The translations under genes were made by a program, and so were the position numbers. A stretch of DNA of 32,867 nt from Calditrichota bacterium (GTDB taxonomy: Bacteria; Calditrichota; Calditrichia; Calditrichales; Calditrichaceae). The stretch spans positions 1 to 32,867 of the forward strand of contig RQOG01000014.1 of the NCBI GenBank assembly GCA_003854985.1. The letters run 5' to 3'. The notes beneath the pieces are model-generated. The model saw nothing but the letters and a program-made list of their open reading frames with translations. It made no database searches and was not told the origin of the DNA. How positions within the stretch are numbered: the stretch's first letter is position 1; each line of letters opens with the position of its first letter. Positions 1 to 8,831 of the stretch are shown here, in pieces.

Positions 1-268
1 ATAATTCCTTGTTTATATATGACTTATCGCTAATTTAGCGAAAATAAGGACTATGTACAATCTCTTTTATTAATTCGCACAACGGGTAAAGTTAATATAT
101 TGTAAAGATTATCGGCCGACCCGTTTGGCTTGGTGGGCAGATGTTTTAGTTCAGCTTTTATAAGGCCGGGAAAACATTCCAATACATTTATTTTTACTGT
201 AAAATAGTTTGATATATGGTTTTATATATTGTACATTATTCGGTGTTAAATTTAAGCAGGAAATTAAT

Positions 269-550
269 ATGAGTAGAATAAATTTATCCCAGGATATAAA
301 ATCGCTTTCTGATTTTCGGGCAAATGCTGCATCATATGTTCAAAATATAAAACGTACCAAACGACCGATGGTAATTACACAAAATGGTAAAAGCTCGGCT
401 GTTATTATGGACGTTAATGAATACGAATCTTTACTTGAAAAAATTGACCTTTTACAGGATATCCAGATTGCTCGTCAGCAATTAGCCGATGGAAAAGGAA
501 TTGATCATGATGCAGCAAAAGAGATGATTCTGAAAAAGATTGGCCAATGA
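269..550 (+). CDS. Phd/YefM-family antitoxin
   Basis: A 93-aa antitoxin of the Phd/YefM type, the DNA-binding and toxin-neutralising half of a type II toxin-antitoxin pair. The N-terminal half has the family pattern: an SLSDF-type opening (about residues 11-15), then RPMVITQNGKSSAVIMD (about 32-48) and an EYESLLE segment leading into the C-terminal toxin-binding helix. The reading frame is open back to a TTG at 209, but the ATG at 269 is preferred because AGCAGG lies 8 bases upstream and the protein then begins where the family normally begins. Its stop overlaps the toxin start (ATGA at 547-550), which implies translational coupling. Phd-type antitoxins usually repress their own promoter with the toxin as co-repressor; no operator was identified here. 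The upstream leader resembles that of the unrelated gene at 2675. Confidence 0.9.
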   Translation: MSRINLSQDIKSLSDFRANAASYVQNIKRTKRPMVITQNGKSSAVIMDVNEYESLLEKIDLLQDIQIARQQLADGKGIDHDAAKEMILKKIGQ

Positions 551-843
551 AAATAAAATGGTCTCCCTTATCAATTGATCGTGTTACTGAGATTGCTTTA
601 TATATAGCAACTGATAAAGTTAGCGCTGCTGATAAGTGGATCGATTCAATTTTTTCAGCTGTTGAAAAACTATCTAAATTTCCCCAATCTGGTCGGATTG
701 TTCCTGAATTTAAAAAAGAAAATATCAGAGAGCTTATACATGGTAATTACCGAATAATTTATCAGGTAAGCCAATCAGAAATTGAAATTCTTACCGTTCG
801 TCACGGCAAACAGTTATTAGAGGATAATGATATTTTGAAGTAA
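547..843 (+). CDS. RelE/ParE-family toxin
   Basis: A 98-aa toxin of the RelE/ParE superfamily, full length for the family. It opens with the typical KIKWSPLSIDRVTEIALYIA and has the C-terminal pattern FPQSGRIVPEF, then REL.HGNYRIIYQV and ILTVRHGKQLL, which make the central beta-sheet and terminal helix of this fold. These residues resemble the ParE branch more than classical RelE ribonucleases, so the target could be gyrase rather than ribosome-bound mRNA; the sequence does not settle this. The start ATG overlaps the antitoxin stop by 4 bases. Downstream is a repeat-rich noncoding stretch, so the pair is a stand-alone two-gene unit. Confidence 0.9.
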   Translation: MKIKWSPLSIDRVTEIALYIATDKVSAADKWIDSIFSAVEKLSKFPQSGRIVPEFKKENIRELIHGNYRIIYQVSQSEIEILTVRHGKQLLEDNDILK

Positions 844-869
844 TAAATTAGCTGGGCAAGCCGACTGTT

Positions 870-1215
870 TAGAATCGTTTTAACGATTTCACTTCTTTTG
901 TTGCAGAAGAACTATTGTGATTGGTGATTATAGAAGATGGATCTGAGAATGGAAATAAATGACCCAACCCCTTAATCCCCTTCCCTAATTTTTAGGGAAG
1001 GGGAGAGATTGTCGATGTTTAGCAATCGGGGAGTGCATGGCTGCCTATATACATTGAGCATTATTAGCATTAACCGACCACGATAACGATGATGATCAAC
1101 AATCATGATAATTAGATGAGTGTAACCCATGATTTTAATCATGGGGCATAGGAGATGATTAAAAGTATTTAGAATCGTTTTAACGATTTTACTTCTTTCG
1201 CATCAGAAAGAGATT
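870..1215 (+). repeat. Composite palindromic interspersed repeat, left cluster
   Basis: Modules in order. Module 1 is AATCGTTTTAACGATT at 873-888, followed by a conserved tail with TTGCAGAAGAA. Module 2 is a 12-bp-stem hairpin at 977-1003 (CCCCTTCCCTAA, TTT loop, TTAGGGAAGGGG). A linker at about 1034-1110 contains GAGCATTATTAGCAT. Module 3 is CCCATGATT-TT-AATCATGGG at 1126-1145. Module 1 then recurs at 1173-1188, exactly 300 bp after its first copy. The same modules, linkers and order occur in reverse orientation near 25.36-25.9 kb. It looks like a noncoding interspersed repeat family; no transposase is present. Confidence 0.85.
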
Positions 1216-1484
1216 GTTTCGCAGTCTGTCGATATGCTGACACTGTCTCATAAATCATCTTTAATCTAAATGTCTAATGTCGAGTGTCCAATGATGAATA
1301 ATGATTATAGTTGGGATGGCACCAGAGCACGGATCATACAATCGGCTGAATGTGAAATGTAGATGACAGCATGTATGGATTTTGACTTTTATGATTTTAA
1401 AGGAAATGGGAATAGAATATTATCTTCCAGACAAATAGTTTTGTTATAGATGGAAATATGGTTAAATTAGATGTGCTTATATCT

Positions 1485-1541
1485 TTCTATATATAGAGAT
1501 TATTAATAACAGAAACATTTATTCTATATATAGAAATTATT
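1485..1541. promoter_or_regulatory. Twin palindromic sites upstream of the Mrr-type gene
   Basis: Two 20-bp direct copies (1485-1504 and 1522-1541, 19 of 20 bases identical, 37 bp apart) each contain the perfect palindrome TCTATATATAGA followed by RATTATT. They lie about 70-130 bp before the start of the endonuclease gene. Paired, equally spaced palindromes ahead of a restriction gene are what a dimeric regulator would need, but no controller gene is adjacent, so an operator role is inference. Confidence 0.4.
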
Positions 1542-1612
1542 CAAGTAAACCAGATACAGCTAATTACAATGTTATTTGTTTTTTTACTTGATAAAAAAAA
1601 TGATGGAATAAA

Positions 1613-2530
1613 ATGATACCAGATTATCAAACAATAATGCTCCCGTTATTGAAACTTACAGGTGACAACAACATCCATAAATTTAGAGATGTTGTTGATT
1701 ATTTATCTGAGCATTTCAATTTAACCGATGAAGAAAAAAACGAACTATTACCAAGCGGAAATCAAGCTATTTTTGATAATCGAGTTGGATGGGCGAGGTT
1801 TTACCTTACAAAGGCAGGGCTTTTAAAATCTGAAAAGCGTGGAACACATCAAATTACACAACAAGGTCTTGATTTTCTAAAAACAAATCCTGCGGAATTA
1901 AAGACAAAAGATTTGGTTAATTTTAAAGACTTTAGGGAATTCACTGACTCAATCAAGAAGAAAAATAAAGTTTCAGAAAAAAAAGATCAGCTAACAGAAT
2001 CAAATGAACAAGAAAGTACTCCTGAAGAAGCTCTAGAATATGCTTACCAAAAATTGAAATATGATTTATCTCGTGATTTATTAAATACAATTAAAAACTG
2101 TAGTTCTTATTTCTTTGAAAACTTAGTCATTGATCTTCTAACAAAAATGGGTTATGGTGGTTCGCGTAAAGATGCAGGAAGAGCAATCGGGAAATCGAAT
2201 GATGGTGGAATTGATGGTATTATAAAGGAAGATAAACTTGGACTAGACACAATATACATACAAGCCAAAAAATGGGACAGTACAGTTCCAATAAGAGAAA
2301 TAAGAGATTTTGCCGGAGCATTATTATCAAAGAAAGCCAGGAAGGGTATTTTTATTACAACTTCCGATTTCCCAAAAAGTGCTTATGAATTTGTATCAAG
2401 TATTGAGCATAAAATCATTTTAATTGATGGAGAGCTGTTAACAGATTTAATGTTTGAATTCAATGTTGGAGTATCAATCCAATCAAATTATGTTGTAAAG
2501 AGGATAGATTCAGATTATTTTGAAGCTTAA
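1613..2530 (+). CDS. mrr: Mrr-family restriction endonuclease
   Basis: A 305-aa protein with the two-part layout of Mrr: an N-terminal winged-helix domain (about residues 5-95, with the RVGWARFYLTKAGLL segment ending near 72) and a C-terminal PD-(D/E)xK nuclease domain (about 160-290), joined by a Lys/Glu-rich linker. The nuclease motifs are visible: FFENLVIDLLTKMGYGG with E169, GGIDG with D201, and QAKKW with Q217 and K219. Mrr enzymes are type IV restriction enzymes that cut DNA carrying foreign methylation. No methylase or specificity subunit is nearby, which fits a stand-alone type IV enzyme. The ATG at 1613 follows a weak GATGGA ribosome site. The gene sits in AT-rich accessory DNA between a toxin-antitoxin pair and an unknown membrane gene. 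Twin palindromes upstream may regulate it. Confidence 0.88.
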   Translation: MIPDYQTIMLPLLKLTGDNNIHKFRDVVDYLSEHFNLTDEEKNELLPSGNQAIFDNRVGWARFYLTKAGLLKSEKRGTHQITQQGLDFLKTNPAELKTKDLVNFKDFREFTDSIKKKNKVSEKKDQLTESNEQESTPEEALEYAYQKLKYDLSRDLLNTIKNCSSYFFENLVIDLLTKMGYGGSRKDAGRAIGKSNDGGIDGIIKEDKLGLDTIYIQAKKWDSTVPIREIRDFAGALLSKKARKGIFITTSDFPKSAYEFVSSIEHKIILIDGELLTDLMFEFNVGVSIQSNYVVKRIDSDYFEA

Positions 2531-2674
2531 AACATAATAGTCATTTTGGGTAGCAAATATAAAATCATTTAAGCTGAACAAAGGAACGCACAGCGATTTG
2601 GCCGTCGAAAGTTTATGCAAGTCTTTATTCAACTATATTCGGCGTTATATTTTTAAAATTAAGAGGTAATTAAT

Positions 2675-3328
2675 ATGAATGCATTAATAATATTTATAGG
2701 AATGATTATTTTATTAATGATTATATATTTTATTTTTAATTGGGAAAAAAAATCCGATATAAATATTGGTAACTTTTTAATTATTGGAATTACTTTAATT
2801 GTATTAATTCACTATGCCTATGACACTAATAGAATGGCAAATGAAACCAATAGAATGGTTAATGAGAACAAAAGAATGGCTGATATTCAAAGCAAAATGT
2901 ATTTTTGCCCTAGAGCTGATTTTAAAGTTATTGCTGAAGTGAAAAATGATAGTTCAATAACGGTTATATTTATATATACAAATTCTACTGATTTTTACAT
3001 TGACATTTATACAGAAGTAAACCTTATTTGTTTCAAAGATACATTGGATATTAATAGTGATCTTTTTAATGGTGAAAGAAAAAAAACAATTCCTCCTCAT
3101 AGCCGAAGGACTAATCGGTTCGGTATAAGCAATAATCTATTAAAAGATACGCATAGGACTGTTAAAGACCTTTATAAGTTAAAAAATAATGATGAAGCAT
3201 TAATAATGAATGTTAAATATACATTAAAAAATGAATTCATTGGGAAAAATACTTATCAAGAAAGAATAGTAGAATCAAGCTATAAATATAATTTTAAAAC
3301 AAATGGGTGGGATGAAAATTATAAATGA
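2675..3328 (+). CDS. Unknown protein with two N-terminal membrane helices and a short heptad repeat
   Basis: A 217-aa protein I do not recognise. Residues about 3-21 and 32-48 form two hydrophobic helices. They are followed by a 7-residue repeat, TNRMANE-TNRMVNE-NKRMADI (about 51-71), the same length as a coiled-coil heptad. The rest (about 75-210) is predicted mainly beta-strand, with alternating hydrophobic stretches and a central basic KKTIPPHSRRTNRF segment, so a soluble domain tethered to the inner membrane is likely. The start is well supported: AAGAGG lies 8 bases before the ATG. There is no partner gene on the same strand within 300 bp. The 5' leader closely resembles that of the antitoxin gene at 269. 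Low GC and location beside restriction and toxin genes suggest an accessory gene; a defence role would be guesswork. Confidence 0.75.
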   Translation: MNALIIFIGMIILLMIIYFIFNWEKKSDINIGNFLIIGITLIVLIHYAYDTNRMANETNRMVNENKRMADIQSKMYFCPRADFKVIAEVKNDSSITVIFIYTNSTDFYIDIYTEVNLICFKDTLDINSDLFNGERKKTIPPHSRRTNRFGISNNLLKDTHRTVKDLYKLKNNDEALIMNVKYTLKNEFIGKNTYQERIVESSYKYNFKTNGWDENYK

Positions 3329-3633
3329 CTAAAACTAATATTTTATTATAAAAGCATACATAATTATAGTAAATTGTTTTACCATTGATCACTTAGCAAT
3401 AGGACAAAAAATATTTATCTATTTTAATTATTATATATTTACCCTCCACAGTAATAATGGCAATTTCCACCGGGGATGATTCGGATTTTTTGATCCTTTT
3501 TCTCCCTCCATCAAATTTCATCTTTGCTGTCTGGTTATTCCACTTGAATAAAACCCGATTCGCCTGTAAAATAGGAACTATAAATATTAAGCGTTATTTA
3601 ATGTAAATGACACAAACAGGTAAAGGCGAATAA
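3329..3633. other. 305-bp noncoding gap before the envelope operon
   Basis: No gene is seen. Two features stand out: an inverted repeat with ATTCGCC at 3558-3564 and GGCGAAT at 3625-3631, the right arm ending two bases before the protease start codon, and an AAGCGTTATTT motif at 3589-3599 resembling the leaders of the accessory genes upstream. The operon promoter should lie here, but no convincing -35/-10 pair was picked out. Confidence 0.5.
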
Positions 3634-4749
3634 ATGACTGACAAATCCAAAGCCAAACAATATGAACGGATAAAACTTATTCTTAGTCTCAGCGAAACAG
3701 CGCTAATAATTATTTTATTGGTTTATTTTATTTTTTCAGGTTTATCCATTGAACTTAAAAACAGGGTGTTAACGATTACGGATAGTATATATGCCGGATT
3801 TTTTATCTATGTCGCGGCGCTGGCGGTTGTTTTAACCGCCATTTCAGTAATTTTCAGTTTTATATCGGGATACTATTTTGAACACCGCTACCATCTGTCC
3901 AACCAGTCGTTTTGGGCCTGGACATGGGAAACGTTCAAAGGTCTGGTAGTCGGTTTGGTATTGTCCATCCCGTTGCTTTTTCTGTTCTTTTATTTTATCA
4001 ACCGCTTTCCGCAAACCTGGTGGATCTGGATGGGCGCGGCCATGTTTGTTTTCAGCGTATTGCTCAGCCGGATTGCGCCGCAGGTGATCTTCCCGTTATT
4101 TTATAAATTTGAACCGGTCGATAATCCGGAAATTTTAGAGCGTATGCAAAAGCTGGCGAAAAAGGGTAAATTTACCCTTAAAGGCATTTTCAGGTTCAAT
4201 ATGAGTAAAGATACAGTTAAAGCCAATGCCGCCTTTACCGGTATCGGCAAATCGAAAAGAATTATCCTGGGCGATAACCTGCTGAATAGTTTTAGCGCCG
4301 ACGAGATTGAAGCCGTTTTCGCCCATGAAGTCGGTCATTTTGTGCACCTGCATATTCTGATACGGCTGTTTACCGGTACCTTCAGCAGTTTTTTAATTTT
4401 CTTCCTGGCGGATTTTCTCTATAATATTTTTGATAATTCACTGGGTTTTAACGGCATAACGGATATGGCCGGTCTGCCTTTGCTTGTTGTCCTGATGATC
4501 CTGGCGGGTTTTGTGATTACGCCGTTTGATAATGCCTTGTCCCGGCATCATGAGCGGCAGGCGGACCGTTATGCGGTTTTGAATAGCAGTAATCCTCAGG
4601 CCTTTATCACTTCCATGAAAAAGTTAAGCGATATCAACCTGGCCGACACAAAGCCAAATGCGGTGGTAGAATTTTTATTTCACGGTCATCCGGCCATTGA
4701 TAAACGCATCCGGTTTGCAAACGATATAATTAACGAAAGCCAGAAATGA
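3634..4749 (+). CDS. M48-family (Ste24/CAAX protease 1-like) membrane metalloprotease
   Basis: A 371-aa inner-membrane zinc protease of family M48, Ste24-like branch. The zinc site is explicit: HEVGH at residues 231-235 gives the two histidines and catalytic glutamate, and the downstream HERQAD segment gives the third ligand E307 with D311 conserved as in Ste24. Several hydrophobic helices precede the site (about 16-37, 51-78, 105-125, 130-150) and two follow (about 240-265, 275-300). Bacteria generally lack prenylated CAAX substrates, so such enzymes are thought to act in envelope protein quality control. Its stop codon overlaps the tamB start (ATGA), making a coupled unit with the envelope-assembly genes and suggesting a role in envelope maintenance. 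The ATG is preceded by AAAGGCG, a modest ribosome site. Confidence 0.9.
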   Translation: MTDKSKAKQYERIKLILSLSETALIIILLVYFIFSGLSIELKNRVLTITDSIYAGFFIYVAALAVVLTAISVIFSFISGYYFEHRYHLSNQSFWAWTWETFKGLVVGLVLSIPLLFLFFYFINRFPQTWWIWMGAAMFVFSVLLSRIAPQVIFPLFYKFEPVDNPEILERMQKLAKKGKFTLKGIFRFNMSKDTVKANAAFTGIGKSKRIILGDNLLNSFSADEIEAVFAHEVGHFVHLHILIRLFTGTFSSFLIFFLADFLYNIFDNSLGFNGITDMAGLPLLVVLMILAGFVITPFDNALSRHHERQADRYAVLNSSNPQAFITSMKKLSDINLADTKPNAVVEFLFHGHPAIDKRIRFANDIINESQK

Positions 4750-7700
4750 CGGCAGAAGTATCGGGAAAAGCTAAAATAAAGGGCAAAAAGAAACGCGGGT
4801 TTTTTATCCGCTTAATCAAAACCCTGTTATGGACCGGCGCGGCGCTTTTTCTATTCCTGGCAACAATAGTGATAGTTTACTGGCAGACGGACTGGCTGGA
4901 ATCTGCCGCGGCTTCTTATCTTAACCGGGCGCTGGACGGAAAGGGCAAAGTAAACTTTTCGGCCATTGAAGGCGCTTTGATCAATCATATCATGATCTAT
5001 GATCTTGATATGAAAATAGAAAACAGCGTTAATGTGAAGGCTAAAAGCATCGATTTGCGCTATGATTTATGGCCGCTGCTGTATAATAAAATCCGCGTCT
5101 CGCTGATTAAAATCGATGAAATTAAGGTTAAGCTATATACAAGCGACACCGAAGCAGAGGAGGAACAAAGCGCTTTTGACAAGGATTCCCTGCTGGCGCT
5201 TCTGGAAAAACCCGCTATTTTCCGCCCGGTACTGGACGCCCTGCCGAATCTGAAAATCGACAATGTACAGCTTAGTATAGGGGAATTGTGCGTCGAGGAT
5301 AAACCGTTAACTTTAAAAGACCTGGAATTTCATTTAAACCAGTTATCCGCGGACAGCAGCAGGATTCATGTCAACTGCAAACAACTGTCCGCCAAATGGT
5401 ATGAGAAAAATGTGGAGGTAAAACAGGTTGAGTTCAATGCGGAGATGGGGGAGGATTACATCAACCTGAGCCGGTTATCGCTAAAAACAAAAGAATCGGA
5501 TTTAAGTCTGGGCGGGAATCTGCGGACGGGTTTCAGAAACAGTTTTAACATGGAAGTCTTTGAGAGCCGGGTCTGGCTGAAGGACCTGATTGATATGGGC
5601 GTTCTGCCCGAAGAAGAAAACGGTTTTTCCTATCTCGAACTGAGTATTTCCGGTAATTCACAGCGCCTGAATATTTATGGCGGGGTAAAAGGTCAGTGGC
5701 GCCGGCATCGTATCAGCCGGTTTGATTTTAAGGGCGGGTACGACGGCTCCGGTTTTACCATTGAAACCCTGGACGCCAGGGTGGATTGGTCGGCTCTGCA
5801 GTTTGCGGGCCAGTGGCATCCGGACCGTATTCTTAAGGGAAAACTGTTAGTCCATAATATCAGGATTGAAGAATGGGCGGACATGGAAGACGACTTTCAT
5901 CTGACGGGGAAAATAGACGCCAACTTTAAGCCCTTCCGATGGAAAAATTTAACCGGAAAAGCAAATCTTCTGTTATACGATTCTCATTTTGCCGGATTGG
6001 ATGCGGATACGGTGCGCCTTGACCTGACCGCGCAAAAAGGGCAGATAACAGTCCTGCCTGCAACCGTTATCCAGATTACCGACAGCGTCCGTTTTAATTT
6101 TGAAGGAACCATTGAAAATAACGGCGAGATTGATCTCAGCGTAAATACCTTCGACATGAAAATCGCTTCTTTAATGGAAAGCCTGAAACAGGATACCTTA
6201 AAAGGTTATATGGACGGCCATTTCCGGGCCTACGGTCCGGTGAAAGATCCCAGCATCAGCGGGTTATTCACCATGCCTTTTTTTGAAAAAGATTCGATAT
6301 TGTTAAATCAGATCCGTTTTGATTTGTTTGCCCGGGATGTATTCAGCAAAAGACAGGGAACGGCCGATTTTTCGATCCGCTCTGCCGATATCGAGAAGTT
6401 CCCGATGAAAGATATTATGTTCCATGCCGAGTTTGAAGGCGATACGCTTTTAATACCGCAAATAACGTTATATAACGAAGATAATACCTTAAAAGCCGGT
6501 ATGCGGATAGTTAAAAACCTTCTGGATATTGATATCGATTTTAATAATTTTACCATCGATTATGGAAACTACTGGTTAAAAAACGACGGTGATCTGAGCT
6601 TTGTGATTGACAGCGCTTATGTTTCCCTGGAATCCTTTAAACTGCAGGGGCCCGAGTCATCGTCCATTGAGGTTTCAGGATTTATCGACCGTATCAATGA
6701 AGACGCCCAGTTATATATGAATATTAATGATATAAAAGTCGACCATTTTAACCAGTTTTGGGATAATAATCCATTGATCGCAGGCACCATAGACGGCACG
6801 GCGGAACTGATCGATCCGTTTAACGATCCCAATGTATCCGTTGATATTCAACTGGAAAACTTTTTCTATAACCGTACAAAGCTCGGCAACGTAACGGCTG
6901 AATTCAGCTATGGCAATTCCAATATTCAGATCTCCGAATTCAATTATGATGATTATCCGTCTCATTTGAACTTCTCCGGGAATCTCGCCATGGATTTCTC
7001 CGATGAAACCAAGCCTCTTCTGGATAAAATTTTAGAAACGCAGATGAATCTCAGCATGGAGTGGAATAATGTTTCGCTGGCTAAATTTGCCCCCGTTTTG
7101 GACATCAAAAAGAGGTTTTCAGGCTTGCTGTCCGGTTACCTTGAAGTTGAAGGATCGGCCTCCAAACCGGTGGTACGATCCCATTTAAATGCCAACGGTT
7201 TTCATTATGGAAATATTTCGATTAACAATATGTCCGCATTTGCCCAGTATAACAGCGGATACGTTTCCCTGGACAGCCTTAGCCTGGATATCATGAAGAC
7301 ACAGATGCAGATGAACGGCTGGCTTAATTATGATTTGTCCTTTGAAAATCCAGATACCAATTTTTTTGATAATACCTTCGCCCTTTATTTTTACACCAGG
7401 GAAGATACCCTGACTTTACTCAGCCTGTTTAATGAGCAGATTGAGAGGATTACCGGTGATATCGAAACCGAATTATATCTGGGCGGCACGCTGGAGAAAC
7501 CGGCCGTTGAAGAGGGATTTATCCGCATAAACAACGGCGAAGCGCTTCTTTCCCGTATTAAAGACCCTATCAGCAATGTACAAGTTGATATATCTATACA
7601 GGATTCTTTGCTGACCTTCAATAAATTTCAGGGATATTCTAAAAAGAAATTAGGTTTTCTGGAAAAAATAGGTAATCTGATCCAGGTATTGATTCCTGGT

Positions 7701-8819
7701 TCCGGTTCGTATCTGGATAACGGTTTGCTTGGCCTTGAGGGCAGCATTCTTTTAAGCGATCTTATGCGCCCGGATATAAATCTCGAAATTGATATGACGA
7801 ATTTTTATATCGACTATTTTATCGAGAATACAAAACTGATGCTGCACACCGATAATCTTTCCATTGCGGGACGCGATACGATTCTTATATCCGGCGTTCT
7901 GGATATCCCGGAAGGCGTCTATGAAGTCGACCTGGCCCAAATGGAAAAAAATGTCTACCTGACCAGCAAACAGATAAAACTAACCCCGCCTTATATTGCC
8001 ATGGAGCTCGATATACATATTCCCGGAAATTTTATCATTACAAGCTCAGCCCTGAATCTGACCAATAATTTTAAGGTGGAAATTGCCGGGGATTTACAGA
8101 TAACCCAGGAAGCGGGGCATGACCTGATCCAGATATCCGGGCTGGTGGAAGTTCCTTCCGGCGAATATAACGCCTGGAATCAGAATTTTAAGATACAAAC
8201 CGGATCGATTCATTTTAAAGATCCCACCCGCATGAACCCGGAATTAAATATTGTGGCCACCAAACAGATCGGCAGCCGGGTTTTCGAATTGACCATCAGC
8301 GGGGAACTGGATAAATGGCAGCAGGATATCCGTGTGCTGGAAAACGGCCGGGAACTGCCGCTTTCCCAGGCCGATAAAATTACCCTGTTAACTTTGGGCG
8401 CAGATGTGGGGCAGGTTACCGGCAGCGCGGATTCCACGTTTATGAATATCGGCGAGGAAGTGCTGACAACCGCTTTTTTAACGGCGATCGAAAGAGGGGC
8501 GGAAAAATATACCGGTCTGGATAAAATTAAAATTCAGACCGAAGAATCAATGGTGGATTTACGCAAAGGCCGGTTGAATAACGGGCTGGATGACGCTACG
8601 ATCTCTTTCGGAAAATTTATTACCAGCGATTTGTATATCGAATATCAAACCCGGTTCGGGGCCAGGGTGCCTACGCCGCAGTTAAGCTGGGACACCGGCA
8701 ACAGACTCGGACTGAAATACCGGATAAATAAATTCTGGTCGTTTGATTCGCAGTACGAAAAAACAATCCAGGGAAACAATAAAGTACAGATCGGCATCAG
8801 CTGGGAGTATTCGTTTTAG
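4746..8819 (+). CDS. tamB: TamB-family translocation and assembly module protein (DUF490)
   Basis: A 1357-aa AsmA-like/TamB protein, close in length to E. coli TamB. A basic N-terminus is followed by one membrane helix (about residues 19-45), then a very long run of alternating beta-strands with repeated short LDI/GxL patterns, as expected for the hydrophobic beta-groove that spans the periplasm. The C-terminal 350 residues fit the DUF490 domain: a LEGSILLSDLMRPDINLEIDM segment, LTLGADVGQV, the DDATISFGKFI strand, and an ending ISWEYSF that carries the terminal aromatic typical of the family. TamB works with TamA in inserting outer-membrane proteins, and TamB-like proteins also move phospholipids toward the outer membrane. 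The gene overlaps the M48 protease stop by 4 bases and is followed after 12 bases by the tamA-type gene, so all three form one operon. Confidence 0.93.
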   Translation: MTAEVSGKAKIKGKKKRGFFIRLIKTLLWTGAALFLFLATIVIVYWQTDWLESAAASYLNRALDGKGKVNFSAIEGALINHIMIYDLDMKIENSVNVKAKSIDLRYDLWPLLYNKIRVSLIKIDEIKVKLYTSDTEAEEEQSAFDKDSLLALLEKPAIFRPVLDALPNLKIDNVQLSIGELCVEDKPLTLKDLEFHLNQLSADSSRIHVNCKQLSAKWYEKNVEVKQVEFNAEMGEDYINLSRLSLKTKESDLSLGGNLRTGFRNSFNMEVFESRVWLKDLIDMGVLPEEENGFSYLELSISGNSQRLNIYGGVKGQWRRHRISRFDFKGGYDGSGFTIETLDARVDWSALQFAGQWHPDRILKGKLLVHNIRIEEWADMEDDFHLTGKIDANFKPFRWKNLTGKANLLLYDSHFAGLDADTVRLDLTAQKGQITVLPATVIQITDSVRFNFEGTIENNGEIDLSVNTFDMKIASLMESLKQDTLKGYMDGHFRAYGPVKDPSISGLFTMPFFEKDSILLNQIRFDLFARDVFSKRQGTADFSIRSADIEKFPMKDIMFHAEFEGDTLLIPQITLYNEDNTLKAGMRIVKNLLDIDIDFNNFTIDYGNYWLKNDGDLSFVIDSAYVSLESFKLQGPESSSIEVSGFIDRINEDAQLYMNINDIKVDHFNQFWDNNPLIAGTIDGTAELIDPFNDPNVSVDIQLENFFYNRTKLGNVTAEFSYGNSNIQISEFNYDDYPSHLNFSGNLAMDFSDETKPLLDKILETQMNLSMEWNNVSLAKFAPVLDIKKRFSGLLSGYLEVEGSASKPVVRSHLNANGFHYGNISINNMSAFAQYNSGYVSLDSLSLDIMKTQMQMNGWLNYDLSFENPDTNFFDNTFALYFYTREDTLTLLSLFNEQIERITGDIETELYLGGTLEKPAVEEGFIRINNGEALLSRIKDPISNVQVDISIQDSLLTFNKFQGYSKKKLGFLEKIGNLIQVLIPGSGSYLDNGLLGLEGSILLSDLMRPDINLEIDMTNFYIDYFIENTKLMLHTDNLSIAGRDTILISGVLDIPEGVYEVDLAQMEKNVYLTSKQIKLTPPYIAMELDIHIPGNFIITSSALNLTNNFKVEIAGDLQITQEAGHDLIQISGLVEVPSGEYNAWNQNFKIQTGSIHFKDPTRMNPELNIVATKQIGSRVFELTISGELDKWQQDIRVLENGRELPLSQADKITLLTLGADVGQVTGSADSTFMNIGEEVLTTAFLTAIERGAEKYTGLDKIKIQTEESMVDLRKGRLNNGLDDATISFGKFITSDLYIEYQTRFGARVPTPQLSWDTGNRLGLKYRINKFWSFDSQYEKTIQGNNKVQIGISWEYSF

Positions 8820-8831
8820 GCGTTCATTTTT

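Larger units (their letters stand above)
844..1612. other. 769-bp noncoding region with palindromic repeats
   Basis: No credible gene is seen. The first half (about 865-1215) is built of three palindromic modules that recur near 25.4-25.9 kb and is listed separately. The remainder is AT-rich, holds two copies of a 20-bp palindrome-containing repeat at 1485-1504 and 1522-1541, and ends in the leader of the Mrr-type gene. Confidence 0.7.

Noticed and set aside
28..40. CGCTAATTTAGCG hairpin as a rho-independent terminator
   Set aside because: The stem is AT-rich and no T-run follows on either strand.
870..1215. CRISPR array, because of regularly spaced palindromes
   Set aside because: Only two copies per module with spacing of about 300 bp, no 25-40-bp spacers, and no cas genes.
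2531..2674. Complete attC site between the Mrr gene and the membrane gene
   Set aside because: Only the right-hand GTTAT end looks right; no complementary RYYYAAC arm or long stem was found by eye.
4135..8437. Several antisense open frames inside the protease and tamB genes
   Set aside because: They are mirror frames of strongly supported coding sequence, with no ribosome sites or recognisable protein features.
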